Notes: generated by a model from the letters alone, not told the origin. A stretch of DNA of 64,000 nt from Geoglobus ahangari (GCF_001006045.1 NZ_CP011267.1:992001-1056000); one strand, 5' to 3'; counted from the first letter of the stretch, positions 26,373 through 35,834 are shown. Translations and numbers: made by a program.

Positions 26373-27491
26373 TTAGCCTTTTGCCCTCTCCTCCATGAAC
26401 TCCTCAATCCTCTCAACAGCTTTTTTCAGGTTCTCCATTGACGTGGCGTAGGAGAGTCTGAAGTAATCGTCAAATCCCGAGCCGAACGGCGTTCCGGGCG
26501 TTAGTGCAACACCCTTCTCCATCAGCAGCTCCTCCACGAAGCCCTCATACGCTTTCGCGAACACGTAAAACGCCCCCTCGGGGACAGCAAGATCAAAGTA
26601 TTTTCCAAGTCTTCTGACAACAAAGTCCCTCCTTCTCCTGAACTCGTCCACCATGTCCCTGACAAACTCCCTGTCCTTTCCGTCTGCGAGGTACTCAGCA
26701 ACAGCCTTCTGGGCAAAGGCAGGAGCGCAAACGCCGTTCACCTGATGAACCTTTAGCATCTGGTCGAGCAGGCCCTTCTCAGCGATGACGAAGCCTATCC
26801 TCCATCCGGTCATTGCAAGTGTCTTTGAGAACGCGTTTATCACCACGGCGTTCTCCTTTCCTGCAAGCGTTCCCGGCTTCTTGTCGTAGTAGATCCTGTC
26901 GTAGACCTCGTCGCTGATCACCACCGCACTGTGATCCTCAGCGATCTCGTAGACCTCGTCAATCTCCCTCTGCCCCATCACCGCACCGCTCGGGTTTGTT
27001 GGAAAGTTCAGGATGAGCGCTGAAACGCTGCTGTCCATTACCCCCTCAACAGCCTCGCTCTGAAGCAGGAAATTACTGTCAGAGGTGTTTACCTCCACCG
27101 GCCTTGCGGAGCAGAGCTTCACGTAGGTGAAGTAGGAGAGGAATGAGGGTGTGTGCAGCACAACTTTCGAGTTCTCCTCCATGAAGGCGAGGGAGGCGTT
27201 CAGCAGTGCCTCGCTTGCTCCAACAGTTATCATCACCTCACCGCTTTCAACCCCATACCTCTCGGCGATGACTTCTCTGAGCTCCTCGAGGCCCATGTTG
27301 GAGGTGTAGTGGGTGTAACCCTTGTTCATGTACTCGTATGCCAGCTCGATTATCTCCGGCGGGGTGTCGAAGTCGGGTTCTCCGATGCTCAGGTTGATTA
27401 CCTCCCTGCCCTCCTTCTTGGCCCTCTCAACGATCTCGAACATCCTTCTGATCATTGACGTGGAGATCTCAGAGACCCTCCTCGCCGGCAT
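26373..27491 (-). CDS. Class I/II aminotransferase (PLP)
   Basis: 372 residues. PLP lysine lies in NAFSKTLAMTGWRIGF. The phosphate/pyridine contacts are in NFPTNPSGAV and VISDEVYDRIYYD, and a C-terminal FRLSYATSMENL supplies the substrate arginine. It resembles the aspartate/aromatic aminotransferase subgroup Ig; the amino-acid preference is uncertain. It starts just after the RPA-associated gene and lies 30 bases before purS. Confidence 0.9.
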   Translation of the reverse strand: MPARRVSEISTSMIRRMFEIVERAKKEGREVINLSIGEPDFDTPPEIIELAYEYMNKGYTHYTSNMGLEELREVIAERYGVESGEVMITVGASEALLNASLAFMEENSKVVLHTPSFLSYFTYVKLCSARPVEVNTSDSNFLLQSEAVEGVMDSSVSALILNFPTNPSGAVMGQREIDEVYEIAEDHSAVVISDEVYDRIYYDKKPGTLAGKENAVVINAFSKTLAMTGWRIGFVIAEKGLLDQMLKVHQVNGVCAPAFAQKAVAEYLADGKDREFVRDMVDEFRRRRDFVVRRLGKYFDLAVPEGAFYVFAKAYEGFVEELLMEKGVALTPGTPFGSGFDDYFRLSYATSMENLKKAVERIEEFMEERAKG

Positions 27492-27492
27492 G

Positions 27493-28164
27493 CTAATCCT
27501 CCAGCAGGTCTGTCAGATCAAACTCCTCCTCCTCGAACTCAAACTCCGTGAAGTCAAACTCCTCCTCTTCCTCGCCCTCCTCCTCAGCCTTCTCAATCTT
27601 CTCCATGACCTCCACGTCCTCCTTGACCGTCAGAAGCGCCTTCTTCACCATCTCCCTGTACTCGTTAAGATCCGGGTTGTAGATCTGCCACGCCAGCTCC
27701 ACGTCCTCGCCCTCTCTTTTCTCCATTGCCTCTATTCTCTCAAGCGTCCTTTTCGCGGTCTCGAGAACCCAGTAGTCCCTCACGGCCAGATCCACCACAG
27801 CTATGCTCTCAGGCCTCAGGGAGACGAGCTTCCTGCTCGTGCCCTCGAAAACCCTCGTCTTTCCAACAACCGCAACGAGCTCCGGCACGTTTATCTCGCT
27901 GACGACCTCCAGTGCCTCAGGCTGAAACCTGCCGACGGTGGCGTAGAACGTTCCTGTCGGATCTGTGAGCCTTAGCCTCCAGAAGTTCGTGTCAGCGCCA
28001 ATTTCCTCCTTGTCGAGCAGCACGGCCACGCTGAAGATCCTGTTGGCTCTCTCGCCTGTTGGAGTGAGAATGTACTTGGGCGAGTCCTCCTCCTGAATCT
28101 GGTACGTTGATCTGACGAGCTCGTATGCGAAAACCCTCTTCGCCACCTCTCTCTTCCGCATCAT
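27493..28164 (-). CDS. RPA-associated OB-fold protein
   Basis: 223 residues. An N-terminal OB-fold (residues about 35-120, with RIFSVAVLLDKEEIG and FWRLRLTDPTGTFYATVG) is followed by a helical part and a very acidic C-terminal tail (about 195-223, almost only Glu, Asp and Phe). It matches the archaeal RPA-family partner proteins encoded with RPA41-type genes. The acidic tail may contact DNA-binding proteins or other replisome parts. The start overlaps the RPA stop by four bases. Confidence 0.85.
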   Translation of the reverse strand: MMRKREVAKRVFAYELVRSTYQIQEEDSPKYILTPTGERANRIFSVAVLLDKEEIGADTNFWRLRLTDPTGTFYATVGRFQPEALEVVSEINVPELVAVVGKTRVFEGTSRKLVSLRPESIAVVDLAVRDYWVLETAKRTLERIEAMEKREGEDVELAWQIYNPDLNEYREMVKKALLTVKEDVEVMEKIEKAEEEGEEEEEFDFTEFEFEEEEFDLTDLLED

Positions 28165-29084
28165 GACAATGCCTCCAGAATCTCCTCAAAATCCTCAACT
28201 TCCGGCCTGTGGAGGGAGATCTCCTTTACGAGCAGGTACCTTCCTCCCCTTATCCCCTTTACCCTGAAGTATCTCCCGAGCAGCTGTGACTTCAGCTCGG
28301 AAAGAACCGCGTTTCTGTCGAGGTTCTCCTGAGCGATCCTTATCGCCTCATCCAGCCCTATCCCCGTGAGCTCCCTTATGTTGTCCTCGTTCAGTATCAC
28401 CTCGTAGACGTTCTCGCCGTCATCAAGAACCGCCTTTATCCTGAGGTCATCGTAGCCCTCAACCTTCCCGTGCTGCTGGCACACTCCCTTCACCAGAACC
28501 CTGTGGCACATGGGGCATCGCTTTATCAGGCCGCTGTTCTGCTGTATCGCGATGAGCGCGCCTATCACCTCGATCTCCCTCGGCGGGAGGGGGATGTCCT
28601 CGTCAACCTCCACTATCCTGCTCGTCCTCGTCACGTTGACTTGCATTCTCCCCTGAAAGCTGTCGGTTACGACGTTCTTGAACAGGTAGCTCTTCCCCTC
28701 CTCTACCTCAGGCATCTCGGCCTTTGCCCAGATCACGAACTTTATTATCCCGGTCTCGTCGCCAATAAGCCCAACCTGAGAGACGTTGGGCGAGTTCGAG
28801 TCCCAGAGCTGAACCACCTTTGCCTTCAGGCTCACCCACTGGTTGGGCTTCGTTATCTCCGAGATCTTTATGAGCGGGGACTCCCTCTCGAAGAGCTCCT
28901 CCCTCGAGACACCATACTCCCTGACGAGGTAATTCATTATCGTTCTGACAGCCTCACTCTCGGGAACCTTGAACTCCTCAACAAGGAGCTTCATCCTCTT
29001 GAGAATGTCTTCTCTCTTCACCTTGACGTTGCTGCCCTTTAACCTCTCCAGAATCTGGTCTGTAAGCTTTTCGGCTCGGCTCAT
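28161..29084 (-). CDS. rpa: Replication protein A (single-strand DNA binding)
   Basis: 307 residues. An N-terminal helical region is followed by an OB-fold (about 75-175, with WVSLKAKVVQLWDSNSPN and GIIKFVIWA), a zinc-finger-like CPMCHRVLVKGVCQQHG and a C-terminal OB-like region. It binds single-stranded DNA in replication and repair. ATG 29084 is chosen over an upstream TTG or ATG because a TATA-like AAGCTTATC near 29110-29118 is 25-30 bases before it. Confidence 0.92.
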   Translation of the reverse strand: MSRAEKLTDQILERLKGSNVKVKREDILKRMKLLVEEFKVPESEAVRTIMNYLVREYGVSREELFERESPLIKISEITKPNQWVSLKAKVVQLWDSNSPNVSQVGLIGDETGIIKFVIWAKAEMPEVEEGKSYLFKNVVTDSFQGRMQVNVTRTSRIVEVDEDIPLPPREIEVIGALIAIQQNSGLIKRCPMCHRVLVKGVCQQHGKVEGYDDLRIKAVLDDGENVYEVILNEDNIRELTGIGLDEAIRIAQENLDRNAVLSELKSQLLGRYFRVKGIRGGRYLLVKEISLHRPEVEDFEEILEALS

Positions 29085-29135
29085 TGAGAGTAGATTCCAG
29101 CACAACATGATAAGCTTTTCTCAAGTGAGGTGTTT

Positions 29136-29248
29136 ATGTTGGATAAACAGGACGCGATCGACAACATTCCTGAAATCCTCTTCTGAAATTGAAAAAGCAG
29201 GTGGGAAAAAGTTAAAGAAGTTCTTGATTCATTAAGCTATGAGCTGAG
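29136..29248 (+). other. Possible gene remnants ahead of the MNT gene
   Basis: A GAGGTG followed by ATG 29136 opens a 16-codon frame (MLDKQDAIDNIPEILF) that stops. In another frame the end of the region reads RWEKVKEVLDSLSYELRWL, with its stop at the MNT start. Both pieces look protein-like and neither is a complete gene. They may be decay products of a gene that once belonged to this toxin-antitoxin locus. No family was recognised. Confidence 0.3.
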
Positions 29249-29545
29249 ATGGTTATGAAGCTCGATGATGTAGTTCAGAAAATCAGGGATAATGAAGGCA
29301 TACTGAAAGAGAGGTTCAAGATCAAGAGTATTGGTCTTTTTGGCTCTCTCGCAAGAGGGGAAGAGGTAATCCACGACGTGGACATAATAGTGGAGTTCAG
29401 CGAGCCAATAGGGTGGGAAATTGTGGATTTGAAGGAGTTTCTTGAAGATCTGCTCGGAGTGAAAGTAGACATCCTCACAAAGAAAGCGGTTATGAGCAAA
29501 CCCTTGCTCTGGAAGTCAATTGAAAAGGGGATAGTGTATGTCTGA
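29249..29545 (+). CDS. MNT-type nucleotidyltransferase (MntA-like antitoxin)
   Basis: 98 residues, a minimal nucleotidyltransferase with GSLARGEEVIHDVDIIVEF, the GSx9DxD active-site motif, and a further acidic residue in KVDILT. MntA proteins AMPylate and so silence HEPN RNase toxins. The HEPN partner follows immediately, overlapping by 8 bases, but is broken, so this may be an orphan antitoxin. ATG 29255 is an alternative start. Base composition is lower in G+C than the neighbours, as is usual for mobile toxin-antitoxin pairs. Confidence 0.85.
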   Translation: MVMKLDDVVQKIRDNEGILKERFKIKSIGLFGSLARGEEVIHDVDIIVEFSEPIGWEIVDLKEFLEDLLGVKVDILTKKAVMSKPLLWKSIEKGIVYV

Positions 29546-29704
29546 GAGAAGCCCGAAGCTCTTCATTCAAGATATGCTCGAAGCAATTGAGAAGATGATC
29601 TCGATATTGTCTGGGTCATAATAAGGGAGCAGTTGCCAGAACTTAAGGATGTGCTTTTCAGGATGCTTGAAGAAATAGAGGATGACACACCCGATTCTGG
29701 TTAA
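29538..29704 (+). pseudogene. HEPN (DUF86) toxin gene with internal deletion
   Basis: The start reads SERSPKLFIQDMLEAIEKM, the usual N-terminus of DUF86 HEPN toxins. It then shifts frame at about 29594-29600 and stops after 27 codons. In the next frame the text continues DLDIVWVIIREQLPELKDV, the usual HEPN C-terminus, and runs to a stop at 29702. About 60-70 central residues are absent, including the catalytic RxxxxH. The junction lies within GATGATCTCGAT. The gene cannot make an active RNase. The upstream MNT gene is intact. Confidence 0.78.
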
Positions 29705-29796
29705 CAGATTTTGAAAAATCCGATTTTTGGGATGAGTTCCCTTGAAAGATGCAGTCCGGTCAAACATGTTATAAGCCCTTGCAGAAAACTTCTGGC

Positions 29797-31728
29797 ATGC
29801 GCTCAATGTCATCTCTCGACATATCCATCGTTCTGCGAGAGATTGAGGAAGACGTTATCGGGGCGAGGGTGGACAAGGTTTACCACCACGTCCCGAACGA
29901 GATCAGGATAAAGCTCAGAGGGAAGGGCAGGATAGACCTCGTCATAGAGGCGGGAACGCGGTTTCACCCAACTCAGTTTCCAAAGGAGGCGCCCCGCTTC
30001 CCCTCCTCCTTTGCCATGCTGCTCAGAAAGCACCTCGAGAACGCGAGGTTAACGGCTGTGGAGCAGCACGACTTCGACAGGGTCGTGATCCTGACGTTCG
30101 AAAGGGAGGAGAGGAAGAGGGTTGTGGCCGAGCTGTTCTCAAAGGGGAACGTTATCCTCACAGACGAGAACTACAGAGTAATAATGCCGCTGAAGCATAC
30201 AGTGAGGGTTGGCGAGACGTACAGGTTTCCGGAGAAGAGAGTCACGCCCCTCGACATTGAGAGCGCTGAAGACCTCAGAGGGATTCTGGACGACAGGGAG
30301 ATTGTTAGGGTAATAGCGTCAAAGCTCGGAACCGGGGGGCTTTACGCCGAGGAGATCCTCCAGAGAGCCGGGGTTGACAAGAGCAAAAAAGCTGGTGAGC
30401 TTGAGGATGAGGAGCTCGAGAGAATCGTGAGAGAGATGAGGAGGCTATTCCAGCCTGAAGAGATAAGGCCGCACATAGTCCTCGAGAACGGGAAGTATCT
30501 GGACTACCAGCCCGTCGAGCTCCTGAAGTACTCTGGCTATGAGAAAAAGTACTTCGAGAAGTACTGGATGGCGATTGACAGCTTCTTTTCAGCAAAAACC
30601 GTCGAGAGGGTTGAGGAGAGAGAGAAGAAGAGTGAGGTTCTGGAGAGGTTGAACGCAAGGCTGAAGAGCCAGATAGAGGCAAAGGAGAGGTTTGAAAGGG
30701 AGATGGAGCTGAACAGGAGGATAGGTGACCTCATCTACGAGAACTACACAAAGATCGAGGCAATACACTCGGCCTTTCTGAAAGCGAGGGAGAGCAGGGG
30801 ATGGGATGAAATTGAGAAGATCATCAGAGAGCAGCAGAGAGCCGGAAAGCTGAAAGAAGTTAAGGGCGTGGTTCCGAGGGAGAACGCTGTGGATGTGGAG
30901 GTGGACGGACACGTGATCAGGCTATGGCTGAACAGGTCAATCCCGGAGATTGCCGAAGAATACTACAGCAGGGCCAAGAGGTTCAGGGAGAAGCTTGAGG
31001 GAGTTCTTAAGGCCATTGAGAAGACCAAGGAGGAGCTGAAGAGGGCGGAAGAGGTGGAAGAGAGGAAGATGCTGTCCAGCATAAGGGTCGCGAGGAAGAG
31101 GGAGTGGTACGAGAGATACAGGTGGTACGTAACCTCGGAGGGATTTCTGGTAATAGGTGGCAGAAACGCGGAGATGAATGAAGAGGTCGTTTCGAAGCAC
31201 ATGGAGCGCAGAGATCTCTTCTTCCACACGGAGATGCCGGGGGGAAGCGCAACCATACTGAAGAACGGTCAGGAGGCGGGAGAGAGAAGCATCAGGGAGG
31301 CCGCGGAGTTTGCGGGCATATACTCCGCCCTCTGGAAGGAGGGCAAGCACAGCGGGGATGTATACTACGTCAAGCCCGAGCAGGTGAAGAGAGCCGCAAG
31401 GCCGGGAGAGTACCTGCCGAAGGGGAGCTTCTTCATAGAGGGTAAGAGAAACTACGTGACTGTCGAGATGAAAGCTGCAATCGGCGTGGATATATCCAAC
31501 CTCAGGCTTCTGGGCGGGCCGGTTGAGGGTGTGAGGAAGCACTGCGACCACTACGTGGTGATAGAGATCGGAGATGTGGACTTCAACCAGTTCAGCATTC
31601 AGGTTGCGAAGAAGCTGGTTGAGGTTGCAGGGGATGAGGAGAAGCACATAGTCAGGAGCATAGCCACTCCAGACGAGGTTGCCAAGTTCCTGCCTCCGGG
31701 AAGGTCGAGGATCGTGGAGGCTAAATAG
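29797..31728 (+). CDS. rqcH: RqcH/Rqc2 homologue (NFACT family)
   Basis: 643 residues. The N-terminal NFACT-N domain (SLDISIVLREIEEDVIGARV) is followed by a helix-hairpin-helix region near 190, a long coiled coil (about 270-420), and the C-terminal NFACT-R domain (RDLFFHTEMPGGSATILKNG). It binds stalled large ribosomal subunits carrying peptidyl-tRNA and, in bacteria and archaea, directs C-terminal alanine tailing. ATG 29797 is chosen because a TTATAAG box at 29769-29775 is 25 bases upstream; ATG 29806 is an alternative. Confidence 0.92.
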   Translation: MRSMSSLDISIVLREIEEDVIGARVDKVYHHVPNEIRIKLRGKGRIDLVIEAGTRFHPTQFPKEAPRFPSSFAMLLRKHLENARLTAVEQHDFDRVVILTFEREERKRVVAELFSKGNVILTDENYRVIMPLKHTVRVGETYRFPEKRVTPLDIESAEDLRGILDDREIVRVIASKLGTGGLYAEEILQRAGVDKSKKAGELEDEELERIVREMRRLFQPEEIRPHIVLENGKYLDYQPVELLKYSGYEKKYFEKYWMAIDSFFSAKTVERVEEREKKSEVLERLNARLKSQIEAKERFEREMELNRRIGDLIYENYTKIEAIHSAFLKARESRGWDEIEKIIREQQRAGKLKEVKGVVPRENAVDVEVDGHVIRLWLNRSIPEIAEEYYSRAKRFREKLEGVLKAIEKTKEELKRAEEVEERKMLSSIRVARKREWYERYRWYVTSEGFLVIGGRNAEMNEEVVSKHMERRDLFFHTEMPGGSATILKNGQEAGERSIREAAEFAGIYSALWKEGKHSGDVYYVKPEQVKRAARPGEYLPKGSFFIEGKRNYVTVEMKAAIGVDISNLRLLGGPVEGVRKHCDHYVVIEIGDVDFNQFSIQVAKKLVEVAGDEEKHIVRSIATPDEVAKFLPPGRSRIVEAK

Positions 31729-31769
31729 TTCGGGAAAATGATAATAATGTTTTCACGCAGATTTTCACT

Positions 31770-32660
31770 ATGGAACCGGAACAGCCCAAGTTCAAGTCTG
31801 ATTTGAAGCTCACGGTATTCTACCACGGTGAGTTCGGTGAGAGGTTCATCGCGAACCTCATGAACTACAGGAACTCCTGTCCATCCTTCGGCGCGTGCAG
31901 CATTGATGGCTGTGTGCAGTGCAAGGAGAATGTTTACAGCTTCTCGAAGAACATCGTCGCCACGTTCGGAATGATTGACCCGATGAACATGCCCGACTTT
32001 ATTGAGGATGCAGACGAGTTCCTGCCCAAGGAGATTCCCAAGGCAGACATCGCGATAGCCATAAACCTCCACCCGGACATCCTCATCGCCCTTCCCGAAA
32101 AGCTTGCAGAGCTCGGCTACAAGGCATACATAGTACCCGTCGAGGAGCCGAGGTGGTGCAGCGCAGGACTTGCCAAGCAGATAAAGGAGAAATGCAACGA
32201 GCTGGGCCTCGAGTTTGCCGCCCCGAAGCCCTTCTGCATTCTCAGGGAGAGCCCGGAGCATCCAACCATAAACCGCTTCATCAGGGAGATGGGGCAGGGA
32301 TATCCAAAGTTCGAGATTGAGGTCGAGGAGAACAACGGCAGGAAGAGGATAACGAGCGTCAGGATTATCAGAAGCCAGCCGTGCGGGTGTGCGTGGTATG
32401 TGGGAATAAAGCTCAGGGAGCTTGAATTCGAGACGATGAGAGAGCTATGGGACGTTGTGGCCGAAGCGCACCACAGCTACCCGTGCACGGGAAGTATGGA
32501 GAGGGACAACGAGTACAACGAGACGATCCTCCACATAGCTGGATATGCCGTGAGGCATGCGGTGAATCAGGCTCTCGGCTATGAAGGGGATGAGGACATC
32601 CCCGAGCACATCCACTGGATAATCTACGGGGATGGGAAGAAAAGTAAGGCAAACTATTAA
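31770..32660 (+). CDS. DUF166 family protein
   Basis: 296 residues, rich in cysteine. The family signature appears as LTVFYHGEFGERFIANLMN, PKADIAIAINLHPDIL, VPVEEPRWCSAGLAKQI and QPCGCAWYVG with CTGSMERD. DUF166 proteins occur in methanogens and Archaeoglobi; some annotations call them thymidylate-synthase-like, but no catalytic proof is known to me. The clustered cysteines (about residues 32-50, 130-160, 205-235) suggest an iron-sulfur or zinc centre. A TATA-like AATGATAATAATG lies 25 bases upstream of the ATG. Confidence 0.83.
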   Translation: MEPEQPKFKSDLKLTVFYHGEFGERFIANLMNYRNSCPSFGACSIDGCVQCKENVYSFSKNIVATFGMIDPMNMPDFIEDADEFLPKEIPKADIAIAINLHPDILIALPEKLAELGYKAYIVPVEEPRWCSAGLAKQIKEKCNELGLEFAAPKPFCILRESPEHPTINRFIREMGQGYPKFEIEVEENNGRKRITSVRIIRSQPCGCAWYVGIKLRELEFETMRELWDVVAEAHHSYPCTGSMERDNEYNETILHIAGYAVRHAVNQALGYEGDEDIPEHIHWIIYGDGKKSKANY

Positions 32661-32683
32661 TCCTTTAAAATTTCACTCTTTTC

Positions 32684-33427
32684 ATGCACGTGAACGTTGG
32701 CGGGGTTGAGGTTTACGTAGAGGGTGAGGGGGAGATTCTCTTCATCCACGGCGCTGGAATGAGCTCTGAGGTCTGGGAGAGGCAGCTTTCTGCCCTGAAC
32801 GCGATGGCCGTTGACCTGCCAAACCACGGCAGGAGCGGGAAGATGAGCGTTGAGAGTGTGGGCGATTACGCTGAAGTCCTAATCGACCTCGTTGACGAGC
32901 TTGGCATCAACCCGGTGATAGCGGGACACTCGATGGGCGGGGCAATAGCTCAGGAGTACGTGCTGAAAGGTGGAAAGGCGAGAGGTTTGATCCTCATAGG
33001 CACCGGCCCGAAGCTGCCAGTAAATCCGAAGCTGCTGCAGGGGCTTGAGGAGAACTTCGAGGGGATGGTTGAGAAGCTCACCAAATGGCTTTTTGCCAAG
33101 GACTTTGAGGGCAAGAAGGCGAGAGAGAAGGCGAGGCAGATGATGCTCTCGGCCGGAAAGGAGCTGCTCATTCAGGATTTCAGACTGTGCGATGCCTTCA
33201 ACATCGAAGACAAGTACAGGAAGGGAGAGGTGAGGATTGACGTACCTACGCTGATCGTGTGCGGGAACGCGGACGTAATGACCCCTCTCGAGTACTCGGA
33301 GTTTTTGCGGGAGCACATCCCCGGGTCGAAACTTGCAATCATCCACAACGCAGGCCACATGGTCATGGTGGAGAAGCCCGCGGAGTTCAACAAAATAGTA
33401 AAAGAGTTTTCAGACGGAATTGAGTGA
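32684..33427 (+). CDS. Alpha/beta hydrolase
   Basis: 247 residues. The oxyanion strand ILFIHGAG, nucleophile elbow GHSMGG (Ser near 85), acid loop NADVMTP and catalytic His in HNAGHMVMVE give a complete triad. The cap domain lies at about 120-180. It is an esterase, lipase or C-C hydrolase; the substrate is unknown. The 3' end overlaps the convergent lonB by 18 bases. Confidence 0.88.
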   Translation: MHVNVGGVEVYVEGEGEILFIHGAGMSSEVWERQLSALNAMAVDLPNHGRSGKMSVESVGDYAEVLIDLVDELGINPVIAGHSMGGAIAQEYVLKGGKARGLILIGTGPKLPVNPKLLQGLEENFEGMVEKLTKWLFAKDFEGKKAREKARQMMLSAGKELLIQDFRLCDAFNIEDKYRKGEVRIDVPTLIVCGNADVMTPLEYSEFLREHIPGSKLAIIHNAGHMVMVEKPAEFNKIVKEFSDGIE

Positions 33428-35263
33428 CCTGAGTTTCTCAAGCAGCTTTTTCTTTTTCTCGCAGTCAACAAGGCTGTGCTCGAGCACCTCGTCTATTCTC
33501 GAGACCGCGATTATCTCAATCCTGTTCTCGTGCTCGGAGTCGAGCAGGACGTCATCTATGTTGTCCTTGGGGATTATAACCTTCTTGAGACCGGCCTGAA
33601 TCGCTGCCTCTATCTTCTGGGTCACACCTCCGACCGGGAGCACGTCTCCCTTTACCGACAGGCTGCCGGTCATGGCAACGCTCTGGTCGACCTCGATTCC
33701 CTCGAGAGCCGAGATGACCGCGGTTGCGATGCTTATGCTTGCCGAGTCTCCCTCTACGCCCTCGTAGGTTCCGACGAACTGTATGTGGACGTCGTAGTTG
33801 GACATGTCCTTTCCGATTATCTTCTTGACTATGGCGGAGACGTTTATCACCGCCTCCCTCGCGATCTCCTGCAGCCTTCCGGTGGCGATTATCCTGCCCT
33901 CCTCCTTGCTCATCGCCGGCGTTATCTCGGCAATTATCGGCAGAACTATTCCCGCAGACTCACCAATCACCGCGAGCCCGTTGACCCTGCCAACCGTCAT
34001 GCCCTCGGTTATGAATAGCCTGTAGTCCTTTCTTCTCTCGATGTACTTGTCGGCCAGCTGCTCTTCAATGCTCTTCGCGATCTTCTTGGCCTTGAGCACG
34101 TGATCGACCGTAACGTACTCGCTGCCCTCGGAAATCGCTATGTCCCCTGCCGTTCTGATAATTCCGCCGAGCTCCCTCAGCCTGAGCGTCAGGTGTCCCC
34201 TCCTGCCAGCCCTCTTCTTCGCCTCCTTTATTATCTCCGCAACGGCATCTCTCGTGAAGTGGGGTATCTTGCCATCCCTCACGATCTCCTGAGCAACGAA
34301 CCTGACGAGTTTCCTCCTGTTCTCCTCTGTGTCCTCCATCGTGTCGTTCATGTAGATCTCGTATCCGTAGCCCCTTATCCTGCTTCTCAGCGCAGGATGC
34401 ATTCCGTAGAGGGCGTCGAGGTTTCCTGCCGCGACGAGTATGAAGTCACACGGCACGGGTTCAGTCCTGACCATCGCACCGCTGCTCCTCTCACTCTGGC
34501 CTGTGATCGGGAACCTCTTCTCCTGCAGCGCGGTCAGGAGCTTCTGCTGGGACTCTATCGTGAGCGTGTTTATCTCGTCGATGTACAGCACACCCTTGTG
34601 GGCCCTGTGGATGGCCCCAGCCTCGACTCTTTCATGGGCAGGGGTCTCAAGCCCGCCAGACTGGAAGGGGTCGTGCCTGACGTCTCCAAAGAGCGCACCG
34701 GCATGAGCACCGGTTGCATCCTCAAATGGGGCAGTCTCCCGGCCAGCGTTGTTGACGAGCAGCTTGGGGACGTTCTTCTCCTCCCTCGGCAGCATGTAGC
34801 GGGCCAGCATGAATATCATCACTGCAGCAATGATGCCCCAGAGGATCTGGTTCTGGAGGAATGAGTAGGCGATGATGAAGAACACGAGGGTGAAGAGGAA
34901 CATGTTTCTTGCCTGTTCCTTCTTCATTGCCTCCTGCTTGTAAGCGTCCACGATCTCCTTTCCCTTCCCGGCTGGAACTGTCCTGATTCTGGGCTGGTTT
35001 GGATCCTCCGGGTTCGGGTACACAAGGATGTCCTCGAGCTCCTCCTTTGGCAGGAGTTCTGCCATCGCCTTGGCGAGCATCGACTTTCCGGTACCGGGTG
35101 AACCGATGAGCATCACGTGCCTTTTCTGCACGGCGGCCTTCCTGATAGCCTCTACAGCGTGATCCTGCCCTATGATCTGATCGATAAGGCGCTCCGGGAC
35201 CTTTATCTCCTTGGTCGTCTCGAATTTCAGGTTGCCGACAAGCTCATCAACGCTTTCCACCAT
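33410..35263 (-). CDS. lonB: Archaeal Lon protease (LonB), membrane-bound
   Basis: 617 residues. The AAA+ domain has Walker A GSPGTGKS near residue 58. Two membrane helices (about 128-165) are inserted between Walker A and Walker B (VLYIDEIN), which is the LonB hallmark. The C-terminal protease domain has the Ser in EGDSASISIATAV and the Lys in GGVTQKIEAAIQ. Start 35263 replaces a 44-codon upstream extension because ATTTAAATACC near 35288 is the promoter and ATG lies 25 bases after it. Confidence 0.95.
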   Translation of the reverse strand: MVESVDELVGNLKFETTKEIKVPERLIDQIIGQDHAVEAIRKAAVQKRHVMLIGSPGTGKSMLAKAMAELLPKEELEDILVYPNPEDPNQPRIRTVPAGKGKEIVDAYKQEAMKKEQARNMFLFTLVFFIIAYSFLQNQILWGIIAAVMIFMLARYMLPREEKNVPKLLVNNAGRETAPFEDATGAHAGALFGDVRHDPFQSGGLETPAHERVEAGAIHRAHKGVLYIDEINTLTIESQQKLLTALQEKRFPITGQSERSSGAMVRTEPVPCDFILVAAGNLDALYGMHPALRSRIRGYGYEIYMNDTMEDTEENRRKLVRFVAQEIVRDGKIPHFTRDAVAEIIKEAKKRAGRRGHLTLRLRELGGIIRTAGDIAISEGSEYVTVDHVLKAKKIAKSIEEQLADKYIERRKDYRLFITEGMTVGRVNGLAVIGESAGIVLPIIAEITPAMSKEEGRIIATGRLQEIAREAVINVSAIVKKIIGKDMSNYDVHIQFVGTYEGVEGDSASISIATAVISALEGIEVDQSVAMTGSLSVKGDVLPVGGVTQKIEAAIQAGLKKVIIPKDNIDDVLLDSEHENRIEIIAVSRIDEVLEHSLVDCEKKKKLLEKLRSLNSV

Positions 35264-35309
35264 TTGCTTCAAAGTAGTCGGGAGGGTATTTAAATAATTA
35301 ACCAAGTTT

Positions 35310-35834
35310 TTAGATATCACGTATGTCTTCCAATCGAAGCTCGGTTTTGATTCTCCTGTAAAACTCCTCGAGAAACCTGTGCCTCTCCGCGGCAATTTTC
35401 CTTCCCGTTTCTGTGTGCATCATGCTCTGGAGCCTCAGCAGCTTCTCTTCAAAGTGCCTGAGCGTGTCCTCTATGCTTCTGCCCCTCTCCCCTGAATACA
35501 TGAAAACCCTCGCAACACCTATCGCCCCCATTGCGTCGAGCTTGTCCGCGTCGCTCAAAATCTTCGCCTCAAGTGTTCTGGGCTCTATTCCAGACGAGAA
35601 CGAGTGGGCTTCGATGCAGTGACATACCTCTTCGATGAACTTCTCGTCATGCCCCTTTTCCATCAGGATTTTCCTTGCCACCTCCGCTCCCCTGATCGCG
35701 TGATTGTCCTCGTCTCTCGCAACATCGTGAAGCTCCGCTGCAGTCCTTATGACCTCCAGATCCCCACCCTCTCGCTCGGCTATGAAAAGGGCGAGTCTTT
35801 TGACCCTCTCGACGTGATCGCTGTCGTGGGGCAT
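35310..35834 (-). CDS. HD domain phosphohydrolase
   Basis: 174 residues. The metal ligands of the HD fold are visible: His in DSDHVERVKRLA, the HD pair in AAELHDVARDEDN, histidines in CHCIEAHSF, and the last Asp in KILSDADKLDAMGAIG. It resembles small archaeal HD proteins that act as nucleotidases or phosphodiesterases. ATG 35834 is chosen because GGTGAT lies four bases ahead; the longer frame to 35885 is less likely. It is followed on the same strand by lonB. Confidence 0.85.
   Translation of the reverse strand: MPHDSDHVERVKRLALFIAEREGGDLEVIRTAAELHDVARDEDNHAIRGAEVARKILMEKGHDEKFIEEVCHCIEAHSFSSGIEPRTLEAKILSDADKLDAMGAIGVARVFMYSGERGRSIEDTLRHFEEKLLRLQSMMHTETGRKIAAERHRFLEEFYRRIKTELRLEDIRDI

Noticed and set aside
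29567-29812. 81-codon minus-strand frame beside the rqcH gene
   Set aside because: It lies over the HEPN remnant and the rqcH start, with no promoter and no recognisable domain.
35264-35395. 44-residue N-terminal extension of LonB
   Set aside because: It contains the TATA box and would overlap the HD gene; LonB homologues start near the chosen ATG.
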